Assembly: GCA_963969395.1 (NCBI GenBank)
Contig: OZ017795.1
Span: 16,864,001 to 16,928,000, forward strand
Length of the DNA stretch: 64,000 nucleotides
Direction of reading: 5' to 3'
DNA from: Pseudoscleropodium purum
Lineage: Eukaryota > Streptophyta > Bryopsida > Hypnales > Brachytheciaceae
This document shows positions 1 to 13,070 of the stretch, one piece after another. Each line of letters starts with the position of its first letter. The first letter of the stretch is position 1. Below the pieces are notes generated by a model that saw nothing but the letters and a program-made list of their open reading frames with translations, did not search any database and was not told the DNA's origin. Made by a program: the position numbers and the translations under genes.

Positions 1-385
1 ACTGGAGTCCTGTCCGAGTGCATAATCGGCTTTACCCATAACTACATTAGCGGTCCGTCGCTAGCTAGTACAGTAATAGAGTTTTGTAATGTTGTCATCA
101 TTGTCTTGGCTTCCCTCCGTGATCGTGTCCTAATCATCTGGAGACATTCATTCACAGAGGGCATTTGGTATTTTCCATACCTCAAGGGGCTTATTATCGA
201 GCGAGGAAGCATACTGACAAGTAATTGTGATTCGATTCGATTCAAGCCAATTTTGTATCGAATCGGAGTTTAAGCCTTCCTCTCCACCTGGAATTGCAGA
301 TATCGCAACGGATCTCGGTGTTGTCTTCCGTCGAAACTCTCCTTACGTAATTAAATTGTTCTCGCGGTTTTCTTCGAGCTTAAAC
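1..385 (+). promoter_or_regulatory. 5' flank and probable leader of the LAZY-like gene
   Basis: No coding feature is visible. This is the region immediately upstream of the two-codon first exon at 386, so it must hold the promoter and 5' UTR of that gene. I see no convincing TATA box. Confidence 0.4.
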
Positions 386-3300
386 ATGAAGGTAATATAT
401 ATTTCGAATGCAGTATTTCGTGTATTGCGGCTCCTTTATCTATATATTTTCAATGAATTGTGAAGAGCTATCCCTTGAACTAGCTAGCGCAAGATTCTCA
501 ATGTCTACAGTTTCATGGAAGGAGCTAGCTAGGTTCTGAGAGATTTAGGTATTGATACAACGCAGAATCAGTAGGGTTGATGATAATCGCGCTTTGTAAT
601 CGGTAGTATCCTTTACGAATAGAAGGTGTCATGATCTGCGAATGTTTTTTCATCTTCACTTGACAGTGTAACAAATTTCTGGTACGCTGTGGTGTGCTGT
701 AGTTGTTCGGGTGGGGCAAGAGCAAGGCCCCGCAACCGCAGACAGTTCTACAGCAAGTGAAGAAAACAGGTGCTCCTTTCGCCATGGCCCAATATTGACG
801 GGAGTTCAAACTTCGAAATTTTGATGATGACTAAGTTTTTGAGTCTTGTTTGCTTGATTCTGGATCACTTAGTGCCAACCATGTGGAATGGTTCAGCTAG
901 CATTTGTTCTATTTATCAATGTGCCAGTTTCAATACACTTCCCGAAGGAAGTTCCCTAGCCTGCTGCAGTCACAAACCGCGCAATTCTCATCCAAGCCTG
1001 CTTGCTTCACAGATCCAAGGAACAGCAATCACGAGCAAGATCGAGGGATGCACATCCTGCCATGTAAGAGCAGCAATATCCGAAAGCAACAGGGGCTTTT
1101 CGAAGAGGATGACGGTGACTACCTTCCCAGCGCCAAGGCGGGCTCTAAGTCTTCCGATGGCGGAACCCCGACCCATAATAATGACGAGAAGCTCCAAGAC
1201 ACAATCCAGTTCGTGTTCAGCCTGGAACAGGAAGGGCTCCTCGCCATCGGAACCTTCGCCTTGGAGCAGCTTGCAGCCATCCGCGACACCAGAAACCACC
1301 AGAAACAAATCAGCGACGGATTCGAATCCTGCACAGACTTCGACGAGGAAGATCACCTTCCTCGCATCGTGAAATCCGCTTGTGAGTTTCCATCAGACAT
1401 CTACTCCTCTGGCGACAAATCCGATGACGAAGAAAAGCTTAAGCAAGCTGCGAAACCTGATTCAAAGGCCCTCTCGCTCTACAAAGGTAATCGTTCTCCA
1501 GTTGCTGGAACGAAACCCATCGTTCTCCTCAACGCGTTGCCACCGGAACTCCGCAAGACTCTCGACCCTGCAAGCCCGTGGTTGCACAGGGAATCACTAC
1601 CCTATGTACCTTTAGGTCATTGGACTGATTCTGCACCACCAGTAGTAGTGCTTCCGAAAGCGAACGTTGATCAAGAGTACTATTCTTCGTATTTCTGCGG
1701 CCTCTTCAGTTCTAAGAAACCATCATCACGGTCTGAGAAAGCCAAGCGAATTAGTACTCAGAAAAAAATTGCAGGAGACTACAAAAATTTCTCCACTAAG
1801 CCTGCGAACCAGAGTACGAAGAAATCGCTGCTGAACTTCGGCATTAATCGAGAGCCATCTCTCGTGAAGCTCGCGAAGCTCTGGAGATCCAGCTGTTTAC
1901 AGGCGTCTGCTCGGATTGCACAGGAACGGAAATCGTGTTCACCTCGAGCATCACAAGCTTCGAAGGTACTATCTGAGATTATCACTGAAGTAGAGGCTCC
2001 TTTAAGCATACAGTACAATATTTAGAGCCTCCATTGACTGTAGATGTGAATTTTGATTCGTGATAATTGTGAAAACACTTAATCTATTGCAATTGGTTTT
2101 AGATTAACACTGAATTATTCTGCAAAATTTTAGATGGCGCATGCACGATTCTAGATTATTGTAGGAAAGGTTCAATGTTCACCTGCATGCATGGAGAATG
2201 GAACCTCTCGGATGCCATGCTGCATGGTGAGTCTGGAGACTTTACATTACCTGTATATGTCTATACATAAAACGGAGCTCGTTCGCTTGCAGTTGGGTGG
2301 AGCCAGATTTATAGAAGACGTGATTTGGATGATTTCTTGGGCGTTGTTGAACTTGCTGTGATGCTGAATTGCTTGACCTGATGGGTTGATGCAGGGTGCA
2401 GCATCAACCGAGATTACGAGTGGAGAAGTTTTGACTACTCCAGTAACGCTGTCTCTCGGCCCTTGTGACAGCAAGATGAGACCATCAGGTCGGTTTTTCA
2501 GTGAAGATTGGAGCCCGACAGTTGCAGAGTTCAAGAGAAGAGTGGCCATGCATGAGAGAATCATGGGGAATGCAACTGAAAATGAGCGAGGAGATGGAGA
2601 AAATGACGGAGGGCACTGGATCAAGGACGATTCCGAATGTAAGTTGGCAAATTTAAAATTTCAGTTCTTCAAATTTTGATTCTGCCCATCAGTTTAGGAA
2701 TGATGTTGAATCATGATACTGATGTGGGAGTCTCAGTGCGAGGAGGAGGGGGTTTAGAAATTAGAACCTGGTCAATGCTAGTCCTTCAGAATTGAACTTG
2801 CAATCAGCTCAAGAATTTGCGTTAAGAAGATATTTAGTTTACGTGTATGATAAACAAAGTGATTCACGCTGATGTTTTTTCCAAATAAATTTTCATTCAT
2901 GCAAATAATTGCTTGAATCTTTTAAAAAACAATTTCATGAGTATTGAGGTAAAGCATATATGTATACAAATGTAGTATAAGAAAATATATGCAATATTTC
3001 AAAAATGGATGTCAATTGTACAAACTTCACCTCAAGGTCAAAAATCATGTTGAATTTTGAAGCATAAAAGTTTGATTATGTGTATGTGAAGGATAGGGTT
3101 GGTTAGCACCCATTGAAAATATATTTTTTTCAGAAAGATAAGGTATAGTAGATGCTAAAATTTAAAAAAAATTTGTATGATTTTGTTTTCTTCTGTATAT
3201 TAAGCATTTAATAATAGATTTTTTCAAAATTGACATCTTTTTTGGAAATGATTTTTGCCCATCCTGTCTTTACAATTTATGGTTATAAAATTGAGGGTAG

Positions 3301-3526
3301 GATGTTTACGACATGGACATTATCAAGAATAATTTGCAAATTGCTGCAATATAACAGGTAGTACTAACTTGCAGACTATTTTTGATTGCCATTACATAAT
3401 CCATACCTCCGGAGAATTAATCTCGAGCATTTGAGGAGACCTTCCTGTTGCAAGAAGGGCTTACTTGTTCGCCATAAAATTTGAATGCTTGACTTCGTTT
3501 TTTCAGATGTTGTCCTTGAGATGTGA
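386..3526 (+). CDS. LAZY-like: LAZY/IGT-family gravitropism regulator, 4 exons
   Basis: Exons 386-391, 928-1965, 2395-2638 and 3507-3526 join in frame to a 435-residue protein. Seen: exon 1 is only ATG AAG followed by GT; the family signature GLLAIGT lies at residues 105-111; the last two exons splice to give the C-terminal motif WIKDDSEYVVLEM followed by TGA. Known: IGT proteins (LAZY, DRO1/NGR) start Met-Lys from a tiny first exon, carry a G-x-L-A-I-G-T motif, and end in a W-I-K-T-D-[SA]-[ED]-[FY]-[IV]-V-L-E-[LIM] motif that recruits RLD proteins for polar auxin transport after gravity sensing. The N-terminal domain (MKFQYTSRRKF) is divergent and lacks the usual tryptophan. The middle has a lysine-rich stretch (YFCGLFSSKKPSSR). 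The intron between 1966 and 2394 is my least certain; a further small exon could exist. Confidence 0.87.
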
Positions 3527-5822
3527 AACTCTCTCAACAGGAGCTCGTCAACTTCGACTTGAGGATTTGGAGGTCTGCCGTTTGGAGTGCTTTCGGCATA
3601 CGCTATTTCTTAGACTTCATTCCTGTGACTTCAACTGTGACCTACATTGGGGCTGCCGAAAATTGGGGCTGAATCATAGCCTTCCAGTTTAGGTTTCCCG
3701 TAGCATTGCACTTCCCCAGCAAATGGGGGCTGTGAGAAAAGCCCGTTGCCATTCTAACACGCGCTGTCACCCACGACTCTGAGCTGTCACCCACATCAAA
3801 TTCCGTGTGCAATTGCAAACAAAAGCACTGTCTCACCACCCGAAGAATCCACCTTGGGCCATTGTACAGCTTCTAATTCACTTCGATCTCGGCTTTATAC
3901 TAGATAGTGCTCACATGGCTGGAGCTAAGTTCGACAATTTTCCTGGCACTTAGGTTGAGCTCCCTTACGCTATGTTCTTCCCAAAACGCTAAAGGTACTG
4001 TCCCCCAACTGTACATAGAGTTATCCGCCGTTTTTTGGCGAAATTCTAGTGATTGTCTTTATGAACTTGGTGCTTGTCTCGTTACCATGGTGCCTGCTTT
4101 TCCAGAACATACGAAGTTAGATAGATAAACTCAGTTTTCGTCGTTAGTTTTTTGTTTGGCTGCGTGCGTTTCGAATGATCTCATGCGAAATAAAATTAGT
4201 TGTTGTGGTTCATGAAAAGCTCAAAGAACGTCTTCATTTGTGTCAATACCGCATTACTCTTTGGTCTGTACGACTCTACACTACTGTTTCCACCTTCTGT
4301 TTTGACCAAATGCAAATCTCAAATGGATACGAGAAGAATTGCTTAAAGTGTTGGGAATGGAGTCGTCGACCTTACCTGCGTGGAGGTTACGAATAGAAAT
4401 TCCTTTCCTACGAGGTCTTGTTTTCTCTGCGCACAAGCTCCCTGCAACTCCACTCGGTAATTGTATCCATATTCGAACTTCCTCTACGATTCCAATCCAT
4501 TTCCACGGGCGATGCAACTCAATTGTCCTGTATGTCCCTTAATTCTTCTTTTTTTCTAAAGTTACTAATTATTTTCTAGTTTTTGTTAAATTTATTCCAC
4601 AATTTTTTAATGTTTCCGCAGTTGTTGTTTTCCTTTTGGCTCTTGATCAATAATCCTCGAGTCATGACTTCTGACTCAACAATAGCTTCTCCCTCAAGAA
4701 TCAGCGTTAGCGCCAACGAGCTGGCAAGGAAATTCGTTGATTTTCCTAGCAGCGTGTCAACACGTTCAAAGATTTTGTGGCTTCGTGCACAATGATGCGG
4801 AAATTCACGAATTCTAAATTTCAGCGGAATGCAATTCCGGAAAGACAATGCTGCATTAGATCCCTCTCAGTGGCACCCACATATGAGACTATTTCTACAG
4901 ACATATCTACAGCCGATGTAAATCGTTACTGGGTGCAACGGCCTTAGACTAACAAACAAAGACGTTCAAGCATCAGGTTAATTTCTTCTTAACTTTTGAA
5001 AGTGCATGTACATATTTCCAGAGTGGATCCGTATTGGCCTAACCAAAAAGAAACTCAATATCAGCTCCCAAGATGATTGCTTAATCCAATATCAGGTTCC
5101 TAAATGAATGCAAGGCAATTCGTCAAAAGGTTCGAAATTCAAGTAATTACTAAAATTACTGGTGCAATGAAGCTTCATAATTTCAAATGGCCGTGACCCC
5201 AGACATATAAAGAGCTCCTGCTCATTCTCAGGTTGAAGAAAACGAAGTACAGAAATCACTCACGAAAATCTTGAAGCTGATTCCACCGAATGGAATCCCT
5301 AAAAATCGACTCTCTGATGTTTCAGATTGTAACTCAAAAGTCACTAGAACAGAATCACTGCAAGCATAGGAAAACTTGGACAAATGTGAGAGTTGCAACT
5401 CGCCATCATCAGCAACTGCTCAGCTCTGAGATCAGTCAGGACTAACGTTTGCAAGGCACCTTCTCCAGAATACTCCATGCTCTTGCGAAAAAGTCGTCGC
5501 TATAAAAGCCCCAATGCTCCGAAAATCCAAGTCAACAAGGAATGCAGGGGCAAGGGAGTAGACGGCCTTCGACACTTAGCTTAGAAACCACTGACAGTAC
5601 GAGGTATGGCCGTCGAATGCAATAGCTTCGCCGTCTGTCTTTTCTTCGACGATTACATCCGCAACAATCTGTCTCCACCATCTGATACTGATAATCAGAA
5701 ATCGTCCGTGGATAGTTGTACTCGGATAGGATGAGAAACTCCTCTTAGTTGTACACTACCGACGCTGTCCGCATTGGCAACGAAGAAGTTTAGCGTCTTC
5801 ATTAAAGCAACCCCCGGCAACT
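3527..5822. other. Convergent intergenic region between LAZY-like and PAM68 genes
   Basis: It should contain the 3' UTRs of both neighbours, LAZY-like from the left and PAM68 (minus strand) from the right. Base composition up to about 4.5 kb and from 5.0 to 5.8 kb is gene-like rather than AT-rich. The short open frames here match no family I know and have no supporting splice structure. Confidence 0.4.
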
Positions 5823-6452
5823 CTACCGGGACTTGCCGCCATCACGTTTCCCACGGAACGTTTCCCAGAAAACAGGCCAATTGAGCTGCGCCTCCTTCCA
5901 ACCAAGCAAGGAGCCCTCTCGATTCGGGTCCCAGCTAGCGGACAACACACCATAACTAATCCCGGCTCCCGCAGAACCAAACGTGAGAAGCGATGTAAAC
6001 AGCGGAAGCCACTCTGGAATATCCACCTTCTTCACGGCCTTCAAGTAATAAAACACCCCGAAGAAGGCCACTCCTATAGCAAACGGAATACCTACAGTGA
6101 ACGTAATCCGCTGGAGCATCCGGTTGGTGACAACCTCCGGCACAACATCATCATCATCCTCTGCCTCCTCCTCGTCCTCCAGCTGCTCCGCTTTCTCGAC
6201 TCGCCGCAAAGAAGAGCCATCGGACAGCTTCGCCTCCTTCTTCGGCTTCTTCTCCTTCTCCGACGGTTTGCCAAACCCCTTGGGCGACTTCTGCACCGCC
6301 GATACTAGCCACCGCGCACCACGAGGAGGGAGGGGGAGAATCAAATTGGAAAGAGACGCGGAGCCAGGGGGACATAAGCGAATTGTAGCGTAGAGCGAAG
6401 AATGAGAAGAGACACAGGAAGATGCAGAGGAGGGCAACATGGCCGATGACAT
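5823..6452 (-). CDS. PAM68: PAM68-like photosystem II assembly factor (DUF3464), chloroplast
   Basis: Single-exon gene of 209 residues. Seen: a Ser/Leu/Pro-rich, acid-poor N-terminus (about residues 1-50) suited to a plastid transit peptide; a Lys-rich then highly acidic linker (about 55-105) including a run of Glu/Asp before VVPEVVTNRM; two membrane segments (about 116-138 and 146-168) followed by LSASWDPNREGSLLG and a short basic tail. Known: PAM68 is a thylakoid protein related to cyanobacterial Sll0933 that helps assemble photosystem II reaction-centre complexes; the paralogue PAM68L serves the NDH complex. The order acidic linker, two helices, SASWDP motif is the family pattern and the length fits. 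The start is the first ATG of the open frame. I cannot separate PAM68 from PAM68L by sequence alone. Confidence 0.88.
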   Translation of the reverse strand: MSSAMLPSSASSCVSSHSSLYATIRLCPPGSASLSNLILPLPPRGARWLVSAVQKSPKGFGKPSEKEKKPKKEAKLSDGSSLRRVEKAEQLEDEEEAEDDDDVVPEVVTNRMLQRITFTVGIPFAIGVAFFGVFYYLKAVKKVDIPEWLPLFTSLLTFGSAGAGISYGVLSASWDPNREGSLLGWKEAQLNWPVFWETFRGKRDGGKSR

Positions 6453-6774
6453 GAATCAGGGTTTGGGGCGGATTTGGGAAGCAATCGAAGTTGCACGGAG
6501 CGGGACACAGACGCTGCCGAACTGGGATTTTAGCGACAACGAGTTGGGAGAGACGAGCGCCAGCAGACTCTCACGACTTTGAACGCAGATTCTGAAATCG
6601 TTGTAGATAAGACATTTAGCCTTTAAAAGGTCTGGTGGTGGGACCGTATATACGGTCCTATATTTATTCGTAGAATATGAAGTTTCTTCTATTAAGTTAG
6701 GCTGTTTTGTTTGTGTGTTTGTTACATTGAGATCTCTTCGACCGTAGGTCTTCCATTTGCGTGTTTGGTATAGT

Positions 6775-6935
6775 CAAAAAGCCCTCAACGAGCAGGGGTG
6801 CATGGGCTTGGTTTTGTGGCATTCCAACCTATGACGTGAAAGTTACTGAATTTTGAAGTTTTAACGAATTAAAAAAATTAGAAAATTATTTTTTGTTTTG
6901 TTTTGACCATGGCAACGGCATGGGGCACACTAGTA
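6775..6935 (-). repeat. Dispersed repeat, inverted relative to 41391-41560
   Basis: The reverse complement, beginning CTAGTGTGCCCCATGCC, aligns almost without gaps to 41391-41560. Conserved blocks include GGTCAAAACAAAACAAAA and ATAACTTTCACRYYMTAGG-like sequence. Similarity stops sharply at the CTAGTGTG end, which suggests a true element end. Confidence 0.7.
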
Positions 6936-9900
6936 CGTACTAAAATATGGCAAGACATACTCTACACTGGATTTGAAATTTAACAATTAGCATCTTCCAT
7001 TTGGATTGTAATTTTAACATCTTAACCTCACCATGCTCAAATATAGCACCACATACTTAAAATACATTTATTTATCATTTTGAAGCTTCTTAGACATGTA
7101 GAAGGCGCAAAATTGGTCCATATTGGAAATGCCATGTATCTTTGGATCTAACTTAATACAAATTCAAACTTTTTTAACTATGGTGTATCTTAACCCTTAA
7201 AGGATCATTGTCACTTAAAAGGACAAATGGATTTTGGGCATGTACCTACGGCCATATGAGTTTATGAGATTTTTTGAAACTTTTATTGAAGTTGAAAAAT
7301 TGAAAGAGCTACATGGGATTATAATTCTTTTTGGATTTGGACATTTGAGTAAGAAATTATACACATTTTTATCCAAATTACGGGAGGAGGGGCACATTGA
7401 GCAAGGGCTCTAGCCACTAGGATCAAGTTGACTCATTGCAAGGCAATAAGTGGAGAAGGAATTGGGAGATGAAGTCAAGCAAGAAGGGGAACTTGAATAT
7501 CTTGGCCTTAGTTGTGAACTCGAGCGATAGTTGGAGACTAGAGTACAACGTTGGATGATTGAAATATAATAAAAGAATGTCTAGACCAGAACAGGAACTT
7601 AAGGGTATTCCAAGGGAACTTTAGAGGCGGAGAAGGAAACACAAAGGGGACCTTCATGGAGAAGGTGGCATGGAAGAGGCCCAACTTTAGCCCTTTATTT
7701 GAAACAAACCAAGTCCAAAAAAACTTGGGCAATGGGCACTGATAAATTTTTTGAAGGTAGTAAATTAATTTTTATTTTGTTTAATTCTTTTGTGTTCTAT
7801 GAGAATGACATATCTAGGTTTTCACCATTTGGATTCTTATAATTCCAAATTTTTAAATGTACATAATGCTTGCAATTTTGCCTAGTGTATATACAAATTT
7901 CAAGACCTTCTCACATTGCAAGAATTTTTTCAATATGTTCTACCACTCCAATTCCTTTGAAAATTGTTCTACATATACCAAACATGGTCTCTTACATGGA
8001 GAAATTAAATCTCAACTTTGTATAGTGTAATTTTTTTACTATACAAGTGGTCAAAGGCAAAAATAAATTTCAAGTAAGAAAAAAAAAAAAATTCCTTTCT
8101 ATTCAAATGTCAATATCTCACTCCCTTTTGTTTCAAACAGTCTGATTTTTTCCACACACCTCTCTAAGTCCAAGACAAGATCCTATGGTTGGGTCACTAA
8201 TAAAAACTAATTTTTTTACCTTTTTGGTCAATCTTCTAGAAAAAGCAATTTTCAATGACTTTGAGTAAAAACATAGTCATGGTCCTTTAGGAATTAGTTC
8301 ATGTACCTATTGATGCTAATATATAAGAAAATGTCATGTTGCATCCAAAATTGGGCTTTTTGGACCTTTAAAGATTGTTCTTTTAAATCTCAAAGGAGAC
8401 AAATTAAAGTAAGTACTTGAATTATGTAGTTTTGAATAACAAAAAATCTATCCAAATATAGAACTTTGTGCAAAATGGATGGGTTAGAATCTTGCATTGA
8501 TTAGATAGTACAAAGAATTGTTGCATTCCAAACTATAGGAGAAACCTTCTTACTACAATATGCACTAAGAGTATGATAATAACACACTATTTTATCACAA
8601 TGTATGCTAATATGTGATTATGTACTATTGCATATTAACAACGTATTCATATGCAACTTGCATGTTTCATATTTTGAAAATCATAAACTTAGCGTTTAGC
8701 AATGTTTCATGTAATAAGTATGTGAATTAGTGATAGAGGCACAAATAATCCTATATTCAAACCCATATATAAATTGCATTTTTTAACTTAGATATTCAAT
8801 AAAATTTAAGAATAAATTTGCATGTGCTTGCAATACATCATTGGAAAAGTTAGTATGTCTAATTTCACCTCCAAATTGGTTTGAATAGTTAAATAAATTG
8901 TTGTGAATCCTATAAGCCTATGAAGAATTGAAGATGATGACATCACTAATAATGCATAAACTATGTAATTGTATACCTTGCAATACAATCAATTGTTATG
9001 AAATGCATTATTGAATGTGCAAAAAATTTATTGCACCATGCTTCTACCAAGTACACTTCCACTTTCTATAATTGAATTCAAAGTTTACTCTTCCACATTT
9101 CCATACAAACAACAATGTTATATAAGAAAATATTGAAAATCACGTTTCTCTAAGAGGCTTAGATTCTTCTTTTTAAATTGCACATTTAAAAAAAAATAAG
9201 GCTTTTGTCTATACTCATAAATTATTTTTTCAAAACTCATTTCATTAAATTAGTTTCAAAACAAGTTTTCTTTAACACCCATGAGTGTCTAGTAGAAGGG
9301 AAAATGTAGATTTAGAGCTTTTAAAGCAAAATAAAATATATAATGAGAAGGATCCAACATCTAGACCTTCATTGTACAAATTCTTTTTTCATCCTATTCA
9401 ATCTACATTAACTTATTCATAATCTTCAATAAAAATCAAGTGGCACCCATAGACCATATTAATCATATTATTGAAGATTAGATAAAAATATTTCAAATAT
9501 ACTTTAATGTACTTCATCATTTTCATGAAGTCTTAACAATATGTTTATGAAAACATTCATAATCCACTCAATAAATGCCATGTCACTTAGAGATTAAAGA
9601 TTCAAGTATCACTTTGGATGAATGAGAATTTTTTTGAATAAAACATTGCCTTGAAGGACTTTGTTCATCATCTATAATATAGTATATAGAAGGCTAATGA
9701 GTTAATAGAAGCCTCTCCATTATTGTCTCTTTTCTAATTGGGTCTCTAATGTACACTTGTTGAAGATTTGAAAGAATGAAATTTTGATTTAATACAAGTA
9801 GGAGATATAATTTCTTTTTTAAAAGATTATCTATATTTATTCAAATTAAATTCAAATTAGGTCAAGTTGTTCTAATTAGGCTCTATTTAAGACAAAATAT

Positions 9901-10739
9901 TGTAATTAGATTAGATTGATTGTTGAAATTTGATTCAAATTGCTCAAATTACACTCAAATGTTCAAATGAAGCACAATCTTCAAACCACCAATTCATACT
10001 TGAAGTCAAACTTGTTCAATTTCTTTAAAGTAAATGTAAAGAAATTGTGTCATTAGATGAAATTCACCTACTCAACAAGGTTGCAAGTTCCCTCAAATTC
10101 TTGGAGTAAAGAAACTCAACCATAGCAATAGTTAAGCATGGTAGAACTACTACCACATTAAATAATAATATTTTATTAATTATTAATTATTAATATTTAT
10201 TTATTTATTTGAAAAATTAAAAATTAATTCTTTATTCTAATTAGCAATGACTAGTTCACAACATTGAGAATAGGCCTAAAATGACCCTCTAATGCCCTCC
10301 CAAAACACCAAATGACCTTGAAAGGATGGTTGGGCTCTATTGAACACTTGAACACCACTACTCAATAAAGTTCATGCCTCACAAACAATGATAATCAAAA
10401 TCAAAGAATTGAAATGACAAATTTGCAAATTTCAAAGTCTCCCTAAATACATGAATTGTTGTAAATTTCAAAATCATTTCAATGTAACAAATTTTTCAAA
10501 TCATTCGATAATAGTTATAGGAAATTGAAATCATGAAAGTTCAAAGCTCAAAAATCATAAAATTATAGAAGTGCAATGCAATGTGAAGACAAGAAAAGCA
10601 AGTGAATTGCAACCTCTCTAATATCACTCTATCAATCCTTTCTAATATCACTTTGTCTTCAATGACTATTTTATTTCTATAATATCACAATGTTTAGAGA
10701 TGTGATATTAAGACCTCAAGCCCTAACAACTTTTTGACA

Positions 10740-11060
10740 ATGGAGATTTTCAATGAATTGTCCCACTTTGATATTTTTTTGCACATGGATATGCTTCAAA
10801 TTGTTTTTATTTAATTATACAATAGTAAAGCCTACTTTGTCTTTTTTGCATGAAATTAATTGTGGAAAATATTGACCATTGGATTTTTAGATTATAACAA
10901 TTTTGGATGATCAATTTTATAGGCAAAAAATGTAGCTTTTAGAAAAAGAAAAATTATAAAAAGATGAATAATGATTATTTATCCTCTAAAAAATTGTATT
11001 GGAATCTAAGAAAAATTTCATCTTTTTTAATTTTAGAAAATGAAGAATAAAAAATTCACT
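10740..11060 (+). repeat. Dispersed repeat, direct copy of 29730-30020
   Basis: Shares a co-linear series of blocks with 29730-30020: a CAYATGGATRTRCTT-like block, CAATAGTAAAG, GTGAAATTAATTGTGGAAA and TTGACCATTG. Same orientation in both copies. No coding potential or clear ends seen. Confidence 0.6.
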
Positions 11061-12489
11061 CAAATTTGTACACATTTTCAAATAGAAGGAATAGAAAGCC
11101 AAAACTAACTAAATTGAATCCTTCAGAAAATTAAGAAACTTTATATATGTTTCAATTTTTGAAATTTAAGAAATTAATATTATTAGAATATTTTGAAACA
11201 TCTTTCAAAAATTTGGAATCATTCTAATTATTTTTGTATTCTTAATCACACTAAATTGAACCTTGTATTTAGAAAAAAATTTAAATTTAAATTAATTTTT
11301 TTTTCTTTAGGATCAATTTTTGTGCAAAGTAAAGACACAAAATGTCCAAAAAAATGTTTTTTCTTGTTCTCATTATTTCTTTCATTGTATCAACTAATAT
11401 ACTTTTTCAAAATTCAAAGACACTTTCAATTTGCATTGTGGTTTTGAATTTAAAGCACATCAAACAAAATATATTTTCAATAGTATACAAAAATATTCCG
11501 AAATTCTCAGCTTCAAGATGTTTATTTTTTTTACATTCAAAGATTTATTAAAATCCAAAAATAATCATGATAACTATGTGTTATAAAAAATTAAGAGTAC
11601 CTTCATTGGTAAAAAGAATGCCTAAATATACTCCAATTCTTTTTTTTTGGTTATAGTGCAAGAATTGACTTATTAATTGATGATATTGAATATCCAAGCA
11701 TAGAAGAAATTATTTTTATTTTTACTTTTGTAAAATTATAAATTCAATTTAAAGACAAATAATTGATAGATTGAATTTTATAAAATATTCACTCAATATT
11801 CAAATTGACTTCCCAATCTTAGTAGTCATACAAACTTAATATTTTATATTAATATCTTAGATCATCTAACTTGTTGGCTTCATACTTATTTTTATTATTT
11901 TAATATACTTACACCAATTTCCTTATGTTAAAAAAGTATTTGATATGGGCTTTCTAAATACATCATTTAATTTGAATGAAATTGAATGTTAATACATATA
12001 GCCTTTGTAGTCCTTGAGTTGTCTTACATTATATTCAAAATCTTAAGAATTTGTAGCCCTCTAATTTTAGATAAAATAAGCACGCTATAAACCAAAATGC
12101 ACCTTCAATTTTTTAACATCATATCTTGTATTTTTTCACCTACCCCTAAGGATGGACCTATCCATTTAAAATTTACTTTGTACTCTTTCTTTTGTACTTC
12201 GTTATGCCACATTTCTCCCGCTATTTTATAGACATTTAAGTGGAAACTTTAAAAAATGAAATTTTAATTCATACATACCAATTCCTCAAAACAAAATAAA
12301 AACTTAGAAATTGTTTCTATTTTCTTGGTCTTTGTAGAATATTGTAGGTACTAGTAGAATTACCTTATAATACTCTTTGTTCTACAAGACACTAATTTGA
12401 TAGGTGGCACTAATTTTGCATCTTTACTAATGAGACAAATTAGAATAGTTAAAACCACAAGTATCTTTTTCATAGACTTTCATTAGTGT

Positions 12490-13070
12490 AATGTAGTTAT
12501 TAGGCACTCAAGGTGTATAGTGACACTTTGTGTCACTATGCACTCCCCCCCTCAATTTTTATTTAAATTTTTTTATTTTACCACCTCCACTCACCCCACC
12601 TATCATTTAGAATTTGATTTAAATTTTTTTATCTCACCCCCCTTCACCCCCACCCCCTCTTGTAATCTTCAGAATCAAAGTTCTTGACAAACAATATGGG
12701 ACAATTGATCCCGTATCCAATACTGTATCCGTATTCAGTACCCGTATTCAATATCCATATTTAGTACATGTATTTAGTATGCATATCTAGTACTCATATT
12801 CAATACTCGTATTCAGTATCCGTATTCAGTACACATATTTAGTACTCATATCCAGTACCCATACCTGTATTTGTATTTAGTATTTGTATTTTATATTTGA
12901 ATGGCTCAAATTAAATTTCACAAGATCAACATCTTGTGATTTTTTGAGAAATCAACGTCAATTTTGAGGGTAAGCATTTTTTTTCAAAAAAATCAACGGC
13001 TCACAAATTTTTTGAGAGAGGAGGGGGGGAACTAATGGGAAACTAGGGTGGCAGGCGAGTTTCAGTGTAT
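12490..13070 (+). repeat. Minisatellite-bearing repeat family, copy A
   Basis: Begins with a hairpin ATAGTGACAC/GTGTCACTAT (about 12517-12539), then a C-rich stretch, then about 190 bp (12705-12895) of degenerate 12-13-bp tandem units of the type TATTCAGTAYYCG, then a conserved block ending in AAATCAACGGCTC. Related copies lie inverted at 23410-23800 and 42770-43230. Confidence 0.65.

Noticed and set aside
1317..1330. GATTCGAATCC, a B-box-like string suggesting a tRNA gene
   Set aside because: It is inside LAZY-like exon 2, and no A box or cloverleaf surrounds it. No tRNA, rRNA or CRISPR array was found anywhere in the window.
770..1372. Open frames overlapping the LAZY-like exon 2 (plus and minus strands)
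   Set aside because: They are other-frame readings of a coding exon whose true frame carries the GLLAIGT motif and splices into the conserved C-terminus.
6092..6393. Arg-, Ser- or Met-rich frames over the PAM68 gene
   Set aside because: Low-complexity shadows of the acidic linker codons (GAG/GAT runs) in other frames.
7440..7745. Possible transposon coding relic
   Set aside because: The composition is coding-like and a short frame ends at about 7740, but no domain is recognisable and the frame is broken, so no feature is claimed.
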